This document shows, piece after piece, positions 55,212 to 62,996 of a stretch of DNA of 64,000 bases. The DNA lies in the IMG/VR virus record IMGVR_UViG_3300019360_000007, positions 1 through 64,000 of that record. One strand, given 5' to 3'. A program made the position numbers and the translations under genes. How positions within the stretch are numbered: the first letter of the stretch is position 1; each line of letters starts with the position of its first letter. Under the pieces are notes generated by a model. The model searched no databases and was not told the DNA's origin. It saw only the letters and a program-made list of their open reading frames with translations. Origin of the DNA: a virus.

Positions 55212-56231
55212 TCAGATCGCCACTTCCTCGACTGGGCACCAGTTGCGGTAAATCCTCTGCGACGACCCGAGGCGGCTCATCAACCCTTTGAAGTGCGTGA
55301 GCGCGCTGCCGTCGTGGATCTCGGTCTCCGAGTAGCGCGCGACGCTGTACCCGAGATCGAAGAATGCCAAGGCCGTCTCCCGGTCCCCGTCGATACGCGC
55401 TTGGGGGTCGCCACGGATGACCTTCGGGCCGTGGAACGCCTCCCCATCGCAGAGCACCACGATCTTGCGCCCGTCGCCGACGGCCACCTTGATGTCGGCC
55501 TCGCGCTTGACCTTCCGGTTGCCGATGCGCAATGTCGTCCACGAGTTTCTACCCGCGATCTCATAGCCCGTCCCCTCTAGTTGTGAGGCGAAAGTGTGTT
55601 CTAACTGGCTGTCCGTGCGTGCCGATTCAATGTTGTTCATTATGGTCTCGACCTTGCGTCCCAACATCCGTTCGTCGAAATCTGGAAAAGCGTGCTCTCC
55701 GATGGATCGGATGATCTGGTACGTCACGCCAAGGCGACGTGCGATGTCGTTGAGACGCTCCCCTCCCTCAACTGCCGCAACCACTTGGCAGTAGAGTGGG
55801 TCCCCGCGAAGCCATCGCACACTGCGTGAAGCGAGACCGTCCCACTGTGCCTTGCTCCCTTGGGCTGTCATGAACTGACGAGGATCGGGGGGTTTGTCGA
55901 ACGACAACGCCTCGTAAGCGCGTTTGCTCATCGTCGCGCGAAGTACCTCGCACTGAGCACACCGTTTCCGGTCGTTCTCGGTCTTGTCGGTGATCTTGAA
56001 CAGGCCGCCACACTTGCGGCACCGCAGCGTGGCCCGATATTCGGTCCTCCACGCGTACCACCGTTGCTTCAGTTCTTGGTGTTCTGCGTCAATGTTGTGT
56101 CGAAGATGCCCCGCAAGCCCGCGGTAATTCCTGAGGATCTTGCCGCAGATCTCACAAGATCCTAAGAACGGAAGCAAGCCCATCTCCAACCAATACCACG
56201 AACGCCCGCTCAGGTGGAAATATTTTCCCAT
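55212..56231 (-). CDS. Second zinc-finger homing-endonuclease-like protein (EDxHD-type nuclease)
   Basis: The gene starts at the ATG at 56231 (339 residues, MGKYFHLSGR), overlapping the end of the structural gene by 22 bases; a later ATG at 56184 is possible. It has a C2H2 finger CEICGKILRNYRGLAGHLRH (C26, C29, H42, H45), whose RGLAGHLRH matches RGLASHVRH in the endonuclease downstream of the sheath gene. Next come a four-Cys ribbon (CRKCGG...CAQC), a helix-turn-helix (LNDIARRLGVTYQIIRSIGE), and a C-terminal nuclease core: LEHTFASQL, READIKVAV, LCDGEAFHG. This fits the E, D, x, H, D arrangement of Vsr-like EDxHD endonucleases. Base composition around 55.5-56.2 kb is visibly less GC-rich than its neighbours. 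It separates two neck genes that are probably adjacent in relatives. Confidence 0.82.
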   Translation of the reverse strand: MGKYFHLSGRSWYWLEMGLLPFLGSCEICGKILRNYRGLAGHLRHNIDAEHQELKQRWYAWRTEYRATLRCRKCGGLFKITDKTENDRKRCAQCEVLRATMSKRAYEALSFDKPPDPRQFMTAQGSKAQWDGLASRSVRWLRGDPLYCQVVAAVEGGERLNDIARRLGVTYQIIRSIGEHAFPDFDERMLGRKVETIMNNIESARTDSQLEHTFASQLEGTGYEIAGRNSWTTLRIGNRKVKREADIKVAVGDGRKIVVLCDGEAFHGPKVIRGDPQARIDGDRETALAFFDLGYSVARYSETEIHDGSALTHFKGLMSRLGSSQRIYRNWCPVEEVAI

Positions 56232-57736
56232 ACCGGCGTGCGGCCGCGCTGCTCTCTCTCGTCCGGGATGTTGTCCTTCTCGGTCTGCATCGGCGTCTGC
56301 TGGTAGTTCGCTCCCACGGGATACGGCCCGAGCGGTGGGTACTCGGTCTGCCAGCCTCCGCCCTGCATGATGGCCGGGCGCCCCCTGCACTCGGGCCAGC
56401 ACAGCTCCGTCGTGTCGAACAGGGGGATCTTGTAGCGGATGTCGTTCTCCTCCAGGTAGGCGATCTGGAAGTGCTGCTGCATGATGTTCCCGCGCGCGGA
56501 CGGCTTGCGCACGGGGCCGATGCTGTAGCGCTCGTTCGTCTGCTTGACGATGAAGTCGCGCTGCGTGAGCAGGGGCGACGGCCCTGTCCACACGTCCTGA
56601 ACGTGTTCGAGCCGCCTTCCCGTCGGGGTCTGCCGCACGGCCCGGTCGTTGTCGTCGGGCGAGAGGATCATGTCGTACGGTCCCTCGTACCCGCCGACGA
56701 AGGACGTCCCGAAGCATACCTCGCATCTGGAGTCGGGCTGCTGGTTGAACTCTATCGTGCGCGGGTCCCTGCCGCAGAAGCACTGCTCGCCGCTCTGCTT
56801 GCGGATGAACACCTTGACGCGCTCGCCGCCCTGCTCGAGGATCCAGTTGTTGCGCCGGATGGCCTCGCGCCAGATGTAGTCCATCCGCTCGACCGCCCTG
56901 TAGGTGACCGGCTCGGCGAAGTCTAGCGGCGTTTCCCTGAACCCCGTGGGCGACGATCCGTCCCTCGACACCGTCGTGACCCTGTACCATGCCTTGTGGT
57001 CGAGCTCGGTCTTCACGGCGTTGCGGTTGTAGTAGTAGGTGATCGAGACGGCCGTCTGCGGACCCTGCGGGATCGTGGGCTCGATCCAGCGCTCGGTCGC
57101 GAAGTCGTAGCCTCTCGTGTTGATGAGCGTGACCTCGCCCGTGGGGCCGAACACCGCGTGGACGGGGACGATCTTGTTGTCGATGATCAGCTGGACGTCC
57201 ATGGGAACGTCCGCCGCGATGGCCTGGCCCGACTTCTTCACGATGGGCCAGCTCTTCGTGCGGAAGACCCACGGCCTCTCGTTCGCCGACTCACCCCGGT
57301 TGATCCACGCGGTGTCCCAGTCGACGACCTCGTTCTGGACCAGTACGTTGTCGGTGTAGTCCCGGTAGAAGGTGCCTCCAACCGGCGTGGCGTTGAGGCG
57401 ATGGTACGGACCTCGCTCGCTCGTGTCGCTGCGGTAGACGTTGACGCCGACGACGGCGAACTTGCTGTTCTTCGCCAGGATGGAAGGCTCGTCCCATCGC
57501 AGATCGAGGGTCCCCGTGAACAGGGGGCTCACGACCTCGACGTTGGTGGGCGCAACGGGACACTCGTTCGGGCCGACCTCCCACCCGATGCAGCTGGGGC
57601 CGAAGGGGCCGGGACTGGGGCCGGGATCAGGGCACGGCGGCGTCGGACCGGGCGGCGTGGGCGTGGGGCACGAGACCGGCTCGAGCGGGTTCGGCTTCTG
57701 GATCCACGGTTCCTGGCCCTGGTTGACGCACGTCAT
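56210..57736 (-). CDS. Neck-region structural protein with Pro-rich start and Cys pairs
   Basis: Protein of 508 residues, ATG start. Residues 18-48 are strongly Pro/Cys-rich (PTPTPPGPTPPCPDPGPSPG). An FN3/Ig-like domain follows at about 58-135 (APTNVEVVSPLFTGTLDLRW, VGVNVYRSD). Residues about 325-360 carry two Cys pairs (CFCGRDPRTIEF and CEVCFGTSFVGGYEGP), likely a metal site, followed by a conserved-looking region with GPVRKPSARGNIMQQHFQIA. Proteins with the CxxC-GTxFxGGY signature occur among neck/virion proteins of large phages, to my recollection; the exact role is unknown. The last 22 bases overlap the start of the inserted endonuclease gene, and the protein C-terminus seems intact. Confidence 0.72.
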   Translation of the reverse strand: MTCVNQGQEPWIQKPNPLEPVSCPTPTPPGPTPPCPDPGPSPGPFGPSCIGWEVGPNECPVAPTNVEVVSPLFTGTLDLRWDEPSILAKNSKFAVVGVNVYRSDTSERGPYHRLNATPVGGTFYRDYTDNVLVQNEVVDWDTAWINRGESANERPWVFRTKSWPIVKKSGQAIAADVPMDVQLIIDNKIVPVHAVFGPTGEVTLINTRGYDFATERWIEPTIPQGPQTAVSITYYYNRNAVKTELDHKAWYRVTTVSRDGSSPTGFRETPLDFAEPVTYRAVERMDYIWREAIRRNNWILEQGGERVKVFIRKQSGEQCFCGRDPRTIEFNQQPDSRCEVCFGTSFVGGYEGPYDMILSPDDNDRAVRQTPTGRRLEHVQDVWTGPSPLLTQRDFIVKQTNERYSIGPVRKPSARGNIMQQHFQIAYLEENDIRYKIPLFDTTELCWPECRGRPAIMQGGGWQTEYPPLGPYPVGANYQQTPMQTEKDNIPDEREQRGRTPVWENIST

Positions 57737-57742
57737 GACGGC

Positions 57743-58084
57743 CTAGCTGGGAGGGGAGGCTCCTCCCGTCGTCTCATTCTGGCGCGTCTGAGGCGGCGAG
57801 ACCAGCCGGATCGTCCCGTCGGCGAGAGCGACCCACTGCTGGCCGTCCTGGACGCCCAGGCGGCGGCTGATGCCGTTGATGATCTCCTGCAGCTTCCTCT
57901 CGATCTCGTCGAGTTGTCCGAGGACCCTCACCTTGCGCACCTCGTGCTCGCCCACCTGCTGGAGCAGCCGCGCGGACTCCTGGCGGAGACTCGTGATGGC
58001 CCCCTGCTCCTCGGGGGACATGCGACCGATGTTCCCCGGGATCTCGGGCTGCGGCGACGGTGTGTTCGGGCTGTCGGTTTCCAT
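57743..58084 (-). CDS. Small coiled-coil protein of unknown function
   Basis: Protein of 113 residues, ATG start. Residues about 22-75 form a long helix with heptads (ITSLRQESARLLQQVGEHEV; LGQLDEIERKLQEIINGI). Both ends are Pro/Ser-rich and probably flexible. No membrane segment or catalytic motif. It lies 6 bases before the 508-residue neck protein. A scaffold, adaptor or packaging accessory is possible; no family is recognised. Confidence 0.65.
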   Translation of the reverse strand: METDSPNTPSPQPEIPGNIGRMSPEEQGAITSLRQESARLLQQVGEHEVRKVRVLGQLDEIERKLQEIINGISRRLGVQDGQQWVALADGTIRLVSPPQTRQNETTGGASPPS

Positions 58085-58093
58085 CTTCCGACT

Positions 58094-58327
58094 CTACCCG
58101 CCGTTGAGAGCCTTCTCCTGCTCCTCGTCGAGGAGATAGCGCCGGACGGCGCGAAGCTCGGCGACGTAGTTGTCGAAGTGCGTCCCTACCCGGTCACCCA
58201 GGGTCATCGTGTGCGAGTGCGTCACGACGGAGGGGAGCTTCTCGAAAGACCAGAACGTGACGCCGTCCTGGTTCGTGTACTCGTACACCCGGTTCCCGCG
58301 CCCGATGGTGGCGTCCTTCTCGGTCAC
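58094..58327 (-). CDS. Small protein of unknown function (77 residues)
   Basis: The start is a GTG at 58327 overlapping the TGA of the upstream gene (GTGA), with GAGGG just upstream. The sequence begins MTEKDATIGRGNRVYEYTNQ and continues DGVTFWSFEKLPSVVTHSHT. It is compact, with a beta-rich first half and a helical C-terminus (NYVAELRAVRRYLLDEEQEK). No domain is recognised. Tight overlap with the secreted-type gene suggests coordinated translation with that group. Confidence 0.62.
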   Translation of the reverse strand: MTEKDATIGRGNRVYEYTNQDGVTFWSFEKLPSVVTHSHTMTLGDRVGTHFDNYVAELRAVRRYLLDEEQEKALNGG

Positions 58328-58851
58328 GGACCCTCCGGCCTCGGCGCCTCGGCGCCCTTGTCCTGGCGCTGCTCGAGGATGCGGATGATCTCGTCCAGGT
58401 CGTCCTCGCTCTTGCGCGCCTGGACGATCTGCTGCTCGATGAGGGCCGTGCTCGCGTCCGAAGAGTCGCGAACGTCGCCGGGGTTCTTGACCTTCGCGAG
58501 CACCTCGTCGTCCTTCTTTTCCAGGGCCTTCTTCATGGTCTTCTTCGGCGTGCACCTGCCGTCGAACCACAGGTGGCCCTCGGGACACGCGGCGTCAAGC
58601 ACGGCGTCGACGACGTCCGCGGGGTTCGCGCGGGGCTGTGGGTCCTCTGCGATTTCCGGCGTCGAGGTCGATGCCTCGACGTCGACCTCCTCCGTCCCCT
58701 CGTCCGCGACACTGTCCGCTTTCTCTTCCACGCGTGTTGTGGGGGACATGATGTCCGACTCGGGACGCGGATCGGCACGCGTCTCGCACGCGAGACACAG
58801 GAGGGCCGCCACGCTACTGGCGCGGAGCGTTGAGGAGCTTCTTGACCTCAT
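58324..58851 (-). CDS. Secreted or lipoprotein-like protein overlapping the preceding membrane-protein gene
   Basis: Protein of 175 residues. The ATG at 58851 lies 38 bases inside the preceding gene. The N-terminus looks like a signal sequence: basic MRSRSSSTLRASS, then a short apolar core VAALLCLAC, and a mature part starting ETRADP. CLAC is close to a lipobox but with Cys at -3. The body is acidic and low-complexity, with one Cys loop CPEGHLWFDGRC and a charged helix at the end (EDDLDEIIRILEQRQDKG). An overlapping gene pair of an N-anchored coiled-coil protein and a lipoprotein is the hallmark of spanins, which fuse inner and outer membranes at lysis of Gram-negative hosts. The match is suggestive only; the apolar core is short. 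Confidence 0.6.
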   Translation of the reverse strand: MRSRSSSTLRASSVAALLCLACETRADPRPESDIMSPTTRVEEKADSVADEGTEEVDVEASTSTPEIAEDPQPRANPADVVDAVLDAACPEGHLWFDGRCTPKKTMKKALEKKDDEVLAKVKNPGDVRDSSDASTALIEQQIVQARKSEDDLDEIIRILEQRQDKGAEAPRPEGP

Positions 58852-59113
58852 CGATCTTCTCGTCCAGGCTGTCGAGCTTGCCCTCGAGCCTGACCATGGC
58901 GAGGGCGTTCTTCTGAACCGCGTCGGTCACGTAGGAGAGCTTGTCGAGATCCTCCTGGAGCTCGCTGATCCTCTCGTCCTGGATGGCGTTCTTCACCTCG
59001 AGCTTGACGCCCCAGACGATGAGAGGGACCACGAGGACCGACAGCACCTTGAGGGCGATGTCGAGCAGCTTGCCGCCCCCGTCCTTGCCTGACTGACTCG
59101 ATCCAGTTCCCAC
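58814..59113 (-). CDS. Membrane-anchored coiled-coil protein (holin- or inner-spanin-like)
   Basis: Protein of 99 residues. The GTG at 59113 is chosen because GGGAGG lies about 5 bases upstream; a longer frame runs over the previous gene. It has one transmembrane helix at about residues 16-36 (LLDIALKVLSVLVVPLIVWG), then a continuous coiled coil to the C-terminus (NAIQDERISELQEDLDKLSY; VRLEGKLDSLDEKIDEVKKL). A single N-terminal span plus a coiled coil fits inner-membrane spanins and some one-span holins. The following gene overlaps by 38 bases and encodes a signal-bearing protein, supporting a lysis-related pair. A different membrane tether is possible. Confidence 0.68.
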   Translation of the reverse strand: MGTGSSQSGKDGGGKLLDIALKVLSVLVVPLIVWGVKLEVKNAIQDERISELQEDLDKLSYVTDAVQKNALAMVRLEGKLDSLDEKIDEVKKLLNAPRQ

Positions 59114-59114
59114 G

Positions 59115-59480
59115 TCATCCTCCCCCGACCCTGCGGAGACAGCTCGCCAGGAACCGTCTCGTGACCCTGGCGACCTTGTCGAGGGAGACGCGACCGGCCT
59201 CGACACGGATCCACCCGTCCTTGCTGAGCGTGTCCACGGCCTGCCGGAAGAAGTTCTCGCCCTCTCCGTGGAACGGGTAACGCTGCGAGATGTTCTCTGC
59301 CATGGTCTCGAGATCCATGAGTTCCTCCGCGGGGAGGGACTCCAGGTAACGCAGGATAATACTCTGAGCCTGCTGCAGCGTGTTCCCGGCGAAGTCGTTG
59401 CGGAGGTCCGTGTCGTCCGTCATGCGCGGCGCGAGGTCCCCCTGGAGCAGAGGCGTCGTCTGGTTCTCACGCTTGGGCAT
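59115..59480 (-). CDS. Unknown protein with winged-helix-like C-terminal half
   Basis: Protein of 121 residues, ATG start. Residues 30-65 are helical (NTLQQAQSIILRYLESLPAE). Residues about 60-110 look like a winged helix (LETMAENISQRYPFHGEGEN; FFRQAVDTLSKDGWIRVEAG). A basic end follows (RRFLASCLRRVGGG). It might bind DNA and regulate the following lysis-like genes, or be a small structural adaptor. No family is recognised. Its stop lies just before the GTG of the membrane-protein gene. Confidence 0.62.
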   Translation of the reverse strand: MPKRENQTTPLLQGDLAPRMTDDTDLRNDFAGNTLQQAQSIILRYLESLPAEELMDLETMAENISQRYPFHGEGENFFRQAVDTLSKDGWIRVEAGRVSLDKVARVTRRFLASCLRRVGGG

Positions 59481-59514
59481 CGCGATCCTCGGATTCTTTC
59501 ACGTCACGGAGCTG

Positions 59515-59533
59515 CGGCCACCCTAGGTGGCCG
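59515..59533. other. Short perfect inverted repeat in an 81-base gap
   Basis: CGGCCACC and GGTGGCCG flank a CTA loop: 8 perfect pairs. It lies between the appendage enzyme gene and the winged-helix-like gene. No U-run follows on either strand, so it is a weak terminator candidate at best; it may act as an operator or RNA-stability element. Confidence 0.4.
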
Positions 59534-59561
59534 ATAGGGAGTCCACCGAGGGCCGCACCGG

Positions 59562-60455
59562 TCAGATGAGGGCGTCGAAGACCGAAGCCACGGCGTCTGC
59601 GATCTCCTGCCAGTGGTCCTGTCGTGCTTGGTAGGACTGATCGATCTGCACCCCTCCAGTCCCGCCAGATGTGATCCAGTTGGTCAGGTTGTCGGGGTTG
59701 TCACCGCCGAACTCGTCCTCGGCGGTGGCCACGCGGACAGGGATCGACGGGACGACGACGGCCGCAATGGCATCGCGAACCCGCTCCTTGAGCGACTGCG
59801 ACGCACCGCCGCCGATCAGGATCTCGCTGTCGGTGAACCCGTGGAAGGCCACCGCATACTGGAAGCCTCGACTGCCGATGGAGTCAAGGAGCGGGAACGA
59901 GCGCCGAGAGATCTCGGTGCTCGTGATGTGCCAGCGGTCGAAGGCGCCCCCTCCCGATCTCCAGCCCTTGCAGCGCCACGACGACACCCCCTTGGCTGCG
60001 AGCTGCGACGCCACCCTCTCGGCCTGATCGTCGGTCCAGTTCTCGAGGGCACCGCCGTGTGGAGCGAGCGCCACGAGGCCCGTGTGGATCCCGTCGTCGT
60101 CGAGGCGCTCGAGGAGGATATTGGCGTTGTCGTCGAAGAGCGCCGTCGTGGTCTCTGCGGCCTTCTCCCCGCCGTGGACGGCCACGGCGGCGTCGACCTC
60201 CGCCTCGTCGGCCGGCGGGATCGATGCCTCGACGAAGTTGATCGTCAGGTTGTCGTCTCCCGTCTCGACCGAGGTGAGCGTCACGCTCAGGCCGAGTGCC
60301 ACGATGTCGTCGTGGAGCTTGCGTCCCTCGACCTTTCCGTTGGCGGTGTCGTTGGCGATGCTGTACAGGAGGATTGCCATCAGAAGATCTCCATCACGAT
60401 GAGGCGCCTTTCCGTTGGCGGTGTCGTTGGCGATGCTGTACAGGAGGATTGCCAT
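59562..60455 (-). CDS. Appendage protein with poly-gamma-glutamate-hydrolase-like domain
   Basis: From the ATG at 60455 (overlapping the previous TGA) the product is 297 residues; from the ATG at 60380 it is 272. Both starts exist because a 75-bp tandem duplication copied the start region, so the first 25 residues (MAILLYSIANDTANGK...) repeat. Numbered from the second Met, residues 100-270 match the PghP/DUF867 zinc hydrolase family: LAPHGGALENWTD (H108, E113), HITST (H151), AFHGFTDSEILIGGG (H180), DNPDNLTNW, and GGVQIDQSYQARQ. These give the H-x4-E ... H metal site. Phage PghP cuts the poly-gamma-glutamate capsule; related enzymes may act on other gamma-glutamyl links. Residues 1-70 form a separate small domain, possibly for attachment. 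It closes the fibre-gene group, so capsule or surface depolymerisation by the virion is a sensible role. Confidence 0.78.
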   Translation of the reverse strand: MAILLYSIANDTANGKAPHRDGDLLMAILLYSIANDTANGKVEGRKLHDDIVALGLSVTLTSVETGDDNLTINFVEASIPPADEAEVDAAVAVHGGEKAAETTTALFDDNANILLERLDDDGIHTGLVALAPHGGALENWTDDQAERVASQLAAKGVSSWRCKGWRSGGGAFDRWHITSTEISRRSFPLLDSIGSRGFQYAVAFHGFTDSEILIGGGASQSLKERVRDAIAAVVVPSIPVRVATAEDEFGGDNPDNLTNWITSGGTGGVQIDQSYQARQDHWQEIADAVASVFDALI

Positions 60456-60483
60456 CAGAAGATCTCCATCACGATGAGGCGCC
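60332..60483. repeat. 75-bp in-frame tandem duplication across a gene junction
   Basis: Copies at 60332-60408 and 60407-60483 are identical over 77 bases (period 75). Each contains the last codons of the upstream fibre gene (on the minus strand, from GGCGCCTCATCG), the TGATGG stop-start junction and the first 16 codons of the enzyme gene. The copies have no differences, implying a recent event. 75 is a multiple of three, so reading continues through the first copy into the second. Confidence 0.95.
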
Positions 60484-61141
60484 GTTCCGTGAGCCTCGCC
60501 CGGGCCGTTCCTCCCAGGACGCGCCACCTGATCTCGTAGGTGTGCGACGCCTGCGTGGGAGCGATGTCGAGGAACTGGACAACCCCAGGACCGTCGGCGT
60601 TGCCGAGGAGGCCTAGAATACCGGAGACACTGAACTCCAGGGCCCGGACCGTGTCTGCGATCTGCGCGCCGTCATTGTAGAGGGTGATGAGGAACTCGTC
60701 TCCGTCCTGGACGTTGAACGTCCCGTGAAATAGAATCAGGACATCTCCTCCGTTGGGAGTCACCGTGCGCGTCATCTCGGGGATCACCACGAAGCTGGCG
60801 CTGGTGGTCGTCGGAGAGCTGGTTGTCCCGACCACTTGGCTCCTCACCGGAGCGCTCCCGACCATGAACACGCGTGCCCAGCCCGTGGTCGTCCCGTTCG
60901 TGTTGACCCAGAGCTGGCCGGTACCGGCCAGCGTCCTCTGGTAGACGTCGCCCTCGTTGCCCGCGAGGAGCGCGACGTTGGGGTCGGCGGTCCCGCGCTT
61001 GATGTTGTCCGCCGTGAGGATGCCGCCGCTCTGCAAGGTCAGATCGACGGACAAGACGATGCTGTCCGCTGCCACGTCCACGGTGCGGGGGAGCCCCGTC
61101 GTGTCGTCGTCGAGCAGGAGATTGTCGATTTGGCTGGCCAT
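60455..61141 (-). CDS. Fibre-like structural protein
   Basis: Protein of 228 residues. The N-terminus MASQIDNLLLDDDTTGLPRT is nearly the same as that of the 537-residue protein two genes upstream (MAGNQTDNLLLLDLTTGLPR), followed in both by ...LSVD. The body is beta-rich (LTLQSGGILTADNIKRGT; TGQLWVNTNGTTTGWARVFM; FHGTFNVQDGDEFLITLYND). The shared start is probably an attachment peptide to a common virion partner. The C-terminal half may form a jelly-roll. Its stop overlaps the start of the hydrolase gene. Likely role: head or tail fibre/decoration protein. Confidence 0.72.
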   Translation of the reverse strand: MASQIDNLLLDDDTTGLPRTVDVAADSIVLSVDLTLQSGGILTADNIKRGTADPNVALLAGNEGDVYQRTLAGTGQLWVNTNGTTTGWARVFMVGSAPVRSQVVGTTSSPTTTSASFVVIPEMTRTVTPNGGDVLILFHGTFNVQDGDEFLITLYNDGAQIADTVRALEFSVSGILGLLGNADGPGVVQFLDIAPTQASHTYEIRWRVLGGTARARLTERRLIVMEIF

Positions 61142-61144
61142 CGG

Positions 61145-61363
61145 CTAGGTCTTCGTGACAGGCACGACCTCCACCGAGTCGACGGTCACCTCCCACCCGG
61201 TCGAGACCGGGTCGCCCCCGAGCTCGCGCCCGAGGAGGCTCTGGAGGCGATTGCGAGCGTGACGCCGGAGCATTCCCACGATGCTCTCCTTGTCCTTCCC
61301 GGACAGAGCTTCCTCAGGCTTCGTCGGAATCGCGTCGAACGTCAGCGTGTACTTGACCTTCAT
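61145..61363 (-). CDS. Small protein between fibre genes (72 residues)
   Basis: ATG start, sequence MKVKYTLTFDAIPTKPEEAL and then a basic helix with IVGMLRRHARNRLQSLLGRE and a beta-strand end (EVTVDSVEVVPVTKT). No domain is recognised. It separates two fibre proteins that share N-termini, with 3- and 7-base gaps, so it may be an assembly helper for them. Confidence 0.62.
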   Translation of the reverse strand: MKVKYTLTFDAIPTKPEEALSGKDKESIVGMLRRHARNRLQSLLGRELGGDPVSTGWEVTVDSVEVVPVTKT

Positions 61364-61370
61364 GCTGCAC

Positions 61371-62984
61371 CTACGGCCGCTGTGCGATGAACTCCGGTTG
61401 GTAGAGGACGTCAGGAGTGGTCGTCACGCCGTTGGCGCCCTGGAGGATCCCGAGCTTGTAGACGATGCTGCCGGGAAGGATCGGGGGAGTCAGCGTTCCC
61501 TGCCCCGCCGTCCCGCTCAGGAACACCAACGATCCGTTGCTAGCGCCGGCAGGTGCCGCGGCGAACAGGATCGGGATCAGCGACCCGGCCACGGTGTAGA
61601 TCTTGGCGGGGCTCGCGGCGGCGGCTCCGGCCGAGGCGACGCCGGCGACGATCCCGTCGAGGAGAGTGCCCGTGTTGGCGTCGGCCAGGATGGCGTTCCC
61701 GCTGCTGTTGATGCGTACGACGTTGCCGGTGACGAGCACGGCTCCCGCGGTCAGCGTGACCCCTGCACCCGCTCCGACGATATCGAGGAACTGGTTGACC
61801 TCCACGGCGAGGCTGCCGGTGGTCGAGTCGAACGTGACGAAGTTGCTCGTCCCGTTGTCGATGACCATCGCCGTGGCGTTGTTCGTCTCGAAGGTCATCT
61901 GGATGTCGTCTGCCGAGGTGATGTCCACCGTGCCGCTCGTGAGCGTGGATAGCGTAAGAGACCCGCTCGTCGCGCTCACGTTCGACGCGCCCGTGCCGTC
62001 AATGGAGAATGCTCCCGTTGACAGGAAGTCCATCGTTCCCGTGACGTCCACGTCTAGGTTGGCCCCGGCGTTCACGTCCATCAGGCCGGCCGACGTGATC
62101 TCCACCGTTCCCGATCCGGTGGTGGACAGAGTCAAGTTCCCGGTGTCGACCGTGAAGTTGGAGTCCGTGTCCGCATCGAGCGAGATGCTGGCCGTCGTAT
62201 CGACGAGCACGTCGCTCAGCGTGACGACGAAGTCCTCGGTGCCGGTAAAGATGATGTTTCCCTCGGCGGCGGAGGTCGTGATCGTATTGCCCTGCTCGTA
62301 CGCCTCCTGGAGATCGACCACCCCCTGCGCCGATAGCGTGTTGAACACGATGCCCGAGGTGCTGCTGTCGAACGCGATCTCGAAGGTGCCCGACGATGTG
62401 CCGCGGAGAACGGCAACGTTGACGATCCTGATGTCACCTCCGGCAGTCGCGTCGGTCACGAACTGGTTGGAGACGAAGTCGACGGTAGCGCCCACGGTAC
62501 CAACGCCGCGGATCGTGAGCGTCGTGCCCACGTGCGACTGGACCTCAAACAGCCCGTCGTTCGCCTGGTTGTTGGCCCCCGAGATCTGGATAAGGTCCCC
62601 CGCCGCGAAGGTGGCGGATCCGGTCGTGACGACCGTCGGGTTGCTCGTTGCCGCGACGCCTGCCGTGAAGCCTCCGGCCGCGACCGTGTCGGACGTCGCG
62701 GTGGGCAGCACGTTGATGACGATGCCTCCCGTCTGCCCGACCGTCGTCGTGTAGTCGGCATTGAGGTAGAGGTGGTTGTCGGAGATGTTGACCTGCTCGG
62801 AGTGGACCGTGGTCGTCGTGCCGTTGACGACCAAGTCTCCGTCGACGAGCACGTTGGCGCCGGAGATAAGCTGGAAATCCACGGAGAGCTGGATCGTGTC
62901 CGGCGTGCCACCTGTCTCCGGCGACCTGGGGAGCCCGGTGGTCAGATCGAGGAGGAGGAGATTGTCCGTCTGGTTTCCTGCCAT
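61371..62984 (-). CDS. Fibre-like structural protein with beta-repeat shaft
   Basis: Protein of 537 residues. It starts with the same TTGLPR peptide as the 228-residue protein. Residues about 190-390 are short repeating beta strands (GNLTLSTTGSGTVEITSAGL; GSLTLSTLTSGTVDITSADD) as in a triple-beta-helix or beta-prism shaft. The last 95 residues (YTVAGSLIPILFAAAPAGAS, LTPPILPGSIVYKLGILQGA, VLYQPEFIAQRP) are homologous to the end of the next upstream gene. The modular layout (attachment peptide, shaft, shared C-terminal domain) fits a trimeric virion fibre. Receptor unknown. Confidence 0.75.
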   Translation of the reverse strand: MAGNQTDNLLLLDLTTGLPRSPETGGTPDTIQLSVDFQLISGANVLVDGDLVVNGTTTTVHSEQVNISDNHLYLNADYTTTVGQTGGIVINVLPTATSDTVAAGGFTAGVAATSNPTVVTTGSATFAAGDLIQISGANNQANDGLFEVQSHVGTTLTIRGVGTVGATVDFVSNQFVTDATAGGDIRIVNVAVLRGTSSGTFEIAFDSSTSGIVFNTLSAQGVVDLQEAYEQGNTITTSAAEGNIIFTGTEDFVVTLSDVLVDTTASISLDADTDSNFTVDTGNLTLSTTGSGTVEITSAGLMDVNAGANLDVDVTGTMDFLSTGAFSIDGTGASNVSATSGSLTLSTLTSGTVDITSADDIQMTFETNNATAMVIDNGTSNFVTFDSTTGSLAVEVNQFLDIVGAGAGVTLTAGAVLVTGNVVRINSSGNAILADANTGTLLDGIVAGVASAGAAAASPAKIYTVAGSLIPILFAAAPAGASNGSLVFLSGTAGQGTLTPPILPGSIVYKLGILQGANGVTTTPDVLYQPEFIAQRP

Positions 62985-62996
62985 TGGTTTTGCTCC

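Noticed and set aside
56232-57272. Upstream extension of the second zinc-finger endonuclease (would make 686 residues)
   Set aside because: The extension lies wholly inside the 508-residue neck gene in another frame and has out-of-frame composition; the finger domain starts right after the ATG at 56231.
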